DNA from: Plectonema cf. radiosum LEGE 06105
GTDB lineage: Bacteria; Cyanobacteriota; Cyanobacteriia; Cyanobacteriales; Nostocaceae
Reading direction: 5' to 3'
NCBI RefSeq assembly: GCF_015207665.1
Contig: NZ_JADEWL010000005.1
Location: 1-64,000, forward strand
Length of the DNA stretch: 64,000 nucleotides
This document shows positions 61,371 to 64,000 of this stretch, one piece after another. The position numbers and the translations under genes were made by a program. The notes below the pieces were generated by a model. That model saw nothing but the letters and a program-made list of their open reading frames with translations, had not been told where the DNA came from and made no database searches. How positions within the stretch are numbered: the stretch's first letter is position 1; every line of letters starts with the position of its first letter.

Positions 61371-62246
61371 TCAAGAATTGATATCTATTTTTTGAAAAAA
61401 TCTACTGATATAATACCTGATTATTTCTCTCGATTTATCATTTATTAATATTTCCTTGATTTTATCATCTAACAATATATTGTCTCTAATGTAGTTCAAA
61501 GCATCTAATTCGCGCTTGCTATTCTTATTAATAATTCGATGTAAAGACTCTGTTGGCATCTCGCAATCAAATTTAATACTGCAAATTAGCCAAGCTTTTA
61601 AGATTACATATATATTCTTATATATTTGATTTTCATCTTTTGTAATAAAATCATTTTCTTTTTTCCTAAAAGAATAATCACCTGCTTTTCGTGCGATTGA
61701 TTTTAATAAATCATCATTTAGGTTATTTATAATGTCTTGACGAGCTTCATATCTTTTTCTAAAACTTTCTAGATAAATTTCTTCAAATTCTTTTCTATCT
61801 TTCATTAATTCATGACGCAATTTTTCAGACATTTCATTGAAGTCAACATGATTTAGCTGTTCTTTATCTGTCCAAATAGCTAAAAATTCTAATTCTTGTT
61901 TTTCTTTAATTATTTCAGGTGCTTTTCTTTCATATTCTTCCTTGATTTTTTTAATTTCGGATTCACATTTTTCACGATTTTCTTCTATCTTTGCTTTGGA
62001 TTCACATTCGATTGATTCCTCGATCGACTCTTTTACAAAAAGCCATGAAGGTAAGGGTGAAAATAGTCCAATTACTATTGGTAATAAAAAGGGAGGAATT
62101 TTAATATTAAAATCTTGTAGGTAAGCTACCAAAGGTTCTTTACCAATAAAACTTAAAAACAGAATAAACGTATTGAACAGCATCAATAGATAAAATTTAA
62201 TTACTACGCTACGCTTAGTTCTATAAGGTTTTTTTTGTGTACTCAT
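61371..62246 (-). CDS. Membrane-anchored coiled-coil protein of unknown function
   Basis: 291 residues, low-GC. Two N-terminal membrane segments (FYLLMLFNTFILFLSFIGKE and FLLPIVIGLFSPLPSWLF) are followed by a highly charged coiled-coil (KAKIEENREKCESEIKKIKE and onward, about residues 80-130) and a C-terminal helical domain with conserved-looking DYSFRKKE and ALNYIRDNILLDD segments. No enzyme motif is visible. Its base composition, its position next to a transposase remnant and its lack of a familiar family suggest accessory DNA. The ATG at 62246 has little ribosome-binding sequence. Confidence 0.65.
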   Translation of the reverse strand: MSTQKKPYRTKRSVVIKFYLLMLFNTFILFLSFIGKEPLVAYLQDFNIKIPPFLLPIVIGLFSPLPSWLFVKESIEESIECESKAKIEENREKCESEIKKIKEEYERKAPEIIKEKQELEFLAIWTDKEQLNHVDFNEMSEKLRHELMKDRKEFEEIYLESFRKRYEARQDIINNLNDDLLKSIARKAGDYSFRKKENDFITKDENQIYKNIYVILKAWLICSIKFDCEMPTESLHRIINKNSKRELDALNYIRDNILLDDKIKEILINDKSREIIRYYISRFFQKIDINS

Positions 62247-62375
62247 TTAAGCTTTTCCAATTGAAACATTTAAATATACTTTTGGTTCTGAAATGTTCCT
62301 TAATAAGGTGTTCAGGTTTAAGTCACAGTACTACGTCTCTACAAACTAATTTGTAAGTGATTAAGAAGTCATAAC

Positions 62376-62406
62376 AACCTCTCCTCTAGCGGAAGAGAGG
62401 TTTTGA
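62376..62406. terminator. Hairpin behind the transposase remnant
   Basis: AACCTCTC (62376-62383) and GAGAGGTT (62395-62402), 8-bp perfect stem, followed by TTTG on the + strand. It lies just past the 3' end of the minus-strand transposase fragment; the sequence type CCTCTCC..GGAGAGG is common in cyanobacterial spacers. Confidence 0.55.
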
Positions 62407-62415
62407 AAGGGGTTT

Positions 62416-62778
62416 CTAAGATTTCATTCTTACTAATCTCTCCAATACTTCCGACTTATCCTCTTTTATCCGCTTCAGCATAAAAGCAGCAGTATTTTTA
62501 TTAACCCCAACTTCTTTAGCAAGCTGACGCACGCTGATACCTTCCGAAGAACTCATCAGTAGACGAATTGCTAAAAACCATTTATCCAAACTCACATGAG
62601 TTTTGTGGAACAGTGTACCAACTGTGACGCTAAATGAAGTGTAGCATGAATTACAATGGTATCTTTTCTCGTTTCTGTATGCTGTTGCGTTGTTTGATTC
62701 GCAGTAAGGACACTTTGGCTTTCCATTCCAGCGGATTTGCTCAAGAATTGTTAGATATTTATCGTTATTTAATGTCAT
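62416..62778 (-). pseudogene. IS1595-type transposase fragment (zinc ribbon plus HTH only)
   Basis: About 120 residues from the Met at 62778. The N-terminal zinc ribbon (KPKCPYCESNNATAYRNEKR, then YHCNSCYTSFSVTVGT) and the segment LFHKTHVSLDKWFLAIRLL followed by the helix-turn-helix SVRQLAKEVGVNKNTAAFML are those of IS1595/ISXO2-like transposases. The catalytic DDE/ISXO2 domain that should follow is missing: the frame stops at RLVRMKS. I read it as a 3'-truncated insertion sequence remnant, though stand-alone versions of this module do exist. Longer N-termini from upstream Met codons are possible. Confidence 0.75.
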
Positions 62779-62802
62779 CATTATGCTCAGAACTCTGGTC
62801 AT

Positions 62803-63182
62803 AATGATGTCAACAAAGACTCTTAATCTTTTGTATTTATACGTAGATATAGCAAAAAAGCGCTGAAGTTATTCATCTGAGCGCTTTGTAGGAATATGAG
62901 TTAAAATGTCTAAAATTTTACGTATTTTAAACCCGTGCAGACGGGTGCCGGTTTGTTTAGCTGCGGTTTCAACCGCCGGATAAATAAAACAAACTCGATT
63001 TATCTCCCCCTAACAATTTCATCTAAAAATCCCATAAACTATATTTTTAATACTTTAAAAAATCAAAATAAATCTTTCAGTTTGTTGGTGCGTGACGCTA
63101 CAAGTCTTATCGCTACGTTCAAATTTATTCTAAACTACAGCACCCTACAAGAAAAATATGCCGGCGTTGCTAAGTCTTATCT
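62803..63182. other. Intergenic region with repeat copy D
   Basis: About 380 bases between the transposase remnant and the ArsR gene, holding the partial multi-hairpin repeat at 62930-62981. An open frame at 62935-63186 runs through the repeat and is not credible. Confidence 0.55.
62930..62981. repeat. Partial multi-hairpin repeat, copy D
   Basis: ACCCGTGCAGACGGGT is followed by the right-hand part of copy C (TAGCTGCGGTTTCAACCGCC and then GGATA). The left half is missing, so this is a solo end or decayed copy. Confidence 0.7.
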
Positions 63183-63599
63183 TTAAAAAGAACTTTTGAT
63201 ATTTTTTAAATGCTCTAAATTTTGATTTTGCTGTTCAATTTGCAAAGAAATAGAATCGCATACTAATTCACATAATTCAAAAATAAACGGATTACTAATT
63301 TCATAAAAAACGTTTATCCCTTGTTGAGTACGAGTAACTATACTTGCTTGTGTCAAAACTTTGAGATGCTTAGATACATTAGCCTGCCCTAAAGCTGTAT
63401 CCTCAATAATTTGAGATACATTTTTAGATCCTGATTTTAAGGTGCAAAGAATTTGCAGTCTACTGGGTTCTGATAAAACTTTAAAGAATTCAGCCATTAA
63501 AGTAATTGCTGCGGGAGACAACTTTTTTACCCCATACTCTTCAAGCTGCGTCAGTTCTTTTTGTGATTCATCATTTTTGTTTAAAATATTTTTAGGCAT
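63183..63599 (-). CDS. ArsR/SmtB-family regulator, dithiol (BigR/SqrR-like) type
   Basis: 138 residues with the ArsR winged helix: FFKVLSEPSRLQILCTLKSG, helix-turn-helix around ALGQANVSKHLKVLTQASIV and the wing RTQQGINVFYEI. Metal-binding ArsR motifs (CxC in the recognition helix) are absent. Instead C52 (RLQILC, the position of the reactive Cys in BigR/SqrR sulfide sensors) and C110/C114 near the C-terminus form a possible redox dithiol pair. The gene is divergent from a persulfide-dioxygenase-like hydrolase 160 bases away, the usual partner of such regulators. Target and inducer (hydrogen sulfide or persulfide) are inferred from this context. Confidence 0.85.
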   Translation of the reverse strand: MPKNILNKNDESQKELTQLEEYGVKKLSPAAITLMAEFFKVLSEPSRLQILCTLKSGSKNVSQIIEDTALGQANVSKHLKVLTQASIVTRTQQGINVFYEISNPFIFELCELVCDSISLQIEQQNQNLEHLKNIKSSF

Positions 63600-63758
63600 A
63601 ACAATTTTATCGAAATTTTTAACTTTTAACCTATTTACTATATTACCATACAGTAGTACTATTTCTCGATTATGTCGGATGGCATACTTGCCAAAAGCGT
63701 ATAACTAATTGGTAATATGATTATAACAGCAGATTGATTTTCAATTTAGGTTTTGATT

Positions 63759-64000
63759 ATGCTATTTCGTCAACTGTTTGATAAAGAATCAAGTACATAT
63801 ACTTATCTAATTGCCGATACAACTACCCAAGAAGCGGTTTTAGTAGATCCAGTATTAGAGCAACTAAGTCGTGACTTAGCACTACTTAAAGACTTGGGGT
63901 TAAATCTGCGTTATAGTTTGGAGACTCATATCCATGCTGACCATATTACTGCTACAAGTAAACTTCGAGAAGACACTGGTTGTTGGGGAATTGTGCCGGA
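63759..64000 (+). CDS. Persulfide-dioxygenase/ETHE1-like MBL-fold hydrolase, partial (3' end outside window)
   Basis: The first 80 residues are visible: MLFRQLFDKESSTYTYLIAD, AVLVDPVLEQLSRDLALLKD, LGLNLRYSLETHIHADHITA. This matches ETHE1/Blh-type MBL proteins, in which the HxHADH motif binds the mononuclear iron that oxidises glutathione persulfide to sulfite. The frame is open at the right edge. Upstream, the divergent ArsR-type regulator and a short spacer with the dyad ATATTACC...GGTAATAT (near 63641 and 63711) suggest local control. No ribosome-binding site is obvious apart from AGGTTTTG. Confidence 0.88.
   Translation, partial: MLFRQLFDKESSTYTYLIADTTTQEAVLVDPVLEQLSRDLALLKDLGLNLRYSLETHIHADHITATSKLREDTGCWGIVP

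Noticed and set aside
62935-63186. 83-codon open frame left of the ArsR gene
   Set aside because: It runs through the partial hairpin repeat and lacks a ribosome-binding site.
59714-64000. Absence of HIP1 octamers as a sign of horizontal transfer at the right end
   Set aside because: Other, clearly native stretches (for example 51.6-59.6 kb) also lack the octamer, so the gap is not informative.

Overview
The window comes from a cyanobacterium, most likely a filamentous, heterocyst-type member of the Nostocales (Nostoc/Calothrix/Rivularia-like). The evidence is a photosystem II D2 gene, the CruF/CruG myxol-glycoside pair, an SLH-OprB porin, a cyAbrB regulator, a group 2 sigma factor, a cyanobacterial RRM protein, about 25 HIP1 octamers (GCGATCGC) and abundant heptamer short tandem repeats (STRR) between genes. 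Genus and species cannot be read from the sequence. I see no rRNA, tRNA, CRISPR array, prophage or intact insertion sequence.

Layout. 1-4.3 kb: 3' end of a stand-alone psbD, a structured non-coding stretch with a tiny ORF, a bestrophin-like channel and an SLH porin. 4.5-9.0 kb: cysteine synthase with a DnaJ-domain gene, a receiver-histidine kinase, and a tandem-duplicated PTPS/QueD-like protein. 9.7-19.7 kb: two family 2 glycosyltransferases, a glutathione transferase, a HerA-like ATPase, a group 2 sigma factor, a secreted protein, CobO, and an RRM protein whose ribosome-binding site lies in a hairpin. 20.3-27.3 kb: two small conserved-looking proteins, an 841-residue HTH/helical-repeat protein, then a phosphorelay pair (Rcp1-like regulator and hybrid kinase) and an NTF2-fold protein. 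27.4-31.9 kb: pyrR, cbiB, an Rrf2 regulator, cyAbrB and a zinc-ribbon membrane protein. 32-39.5 kb: a GT39-type transferase, a membrane/coiled-coil protein, a serine-recombinase relative with an eroded active site, a VOC protein, a nucleotidyltransferase and a broken kinase gene. 39.9-46.9 kb: rplU-rpmA, cruF-cruG, rnhA, a phosphatase-like protein, a monooxygenase-like protein and a second GST. 47-59.2 kb: a truncated gene, a methyltransferase, a seven-repeat secreted protein, a GH13 amylase with CBM20, a lipoxygenase homologue with altered metal ligands, an MlaE-type permease, and DUF167, DUF2231 and LmeA-like genes. 59.5-64 kb: a hemerythrin-domain protein, AT-rich accessory genes, an IS1595 remnant, and an ArsR-family regulator divergent from a persulfide-dioxygenase-like hydrolase cut by the window edge.

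Most genes are single transcription units separated by repeat-rich spacers. The few likely operons are cysK-dnaJ-like, the response regulator with the hybrid kinase, rplU-rpmA and cruF-cruG. Functional links visible here are B12 synthesis (cobO and cbiB, apart from each other), carotenoid glycoside synthesis (cruF-cruG), and a likely sulfide/persulfide response at the right edge.

The spacers hold at least four repeat classes: heptamer arrays; a perfect 16-bp inverted repeat present three times; a multi-hairpin element present in four full or partial copies, one of them enclosed in 18-bp terminal inverted repeats; and one MITE-like element with 30-bp imperfect ends. The observations I find most worth testing are the lipoxygenase homologue, the dithiol ArsR/persulfide module, the RRM leader hairpin, the eroded recombinase and the half-inactive tandem PTPS.
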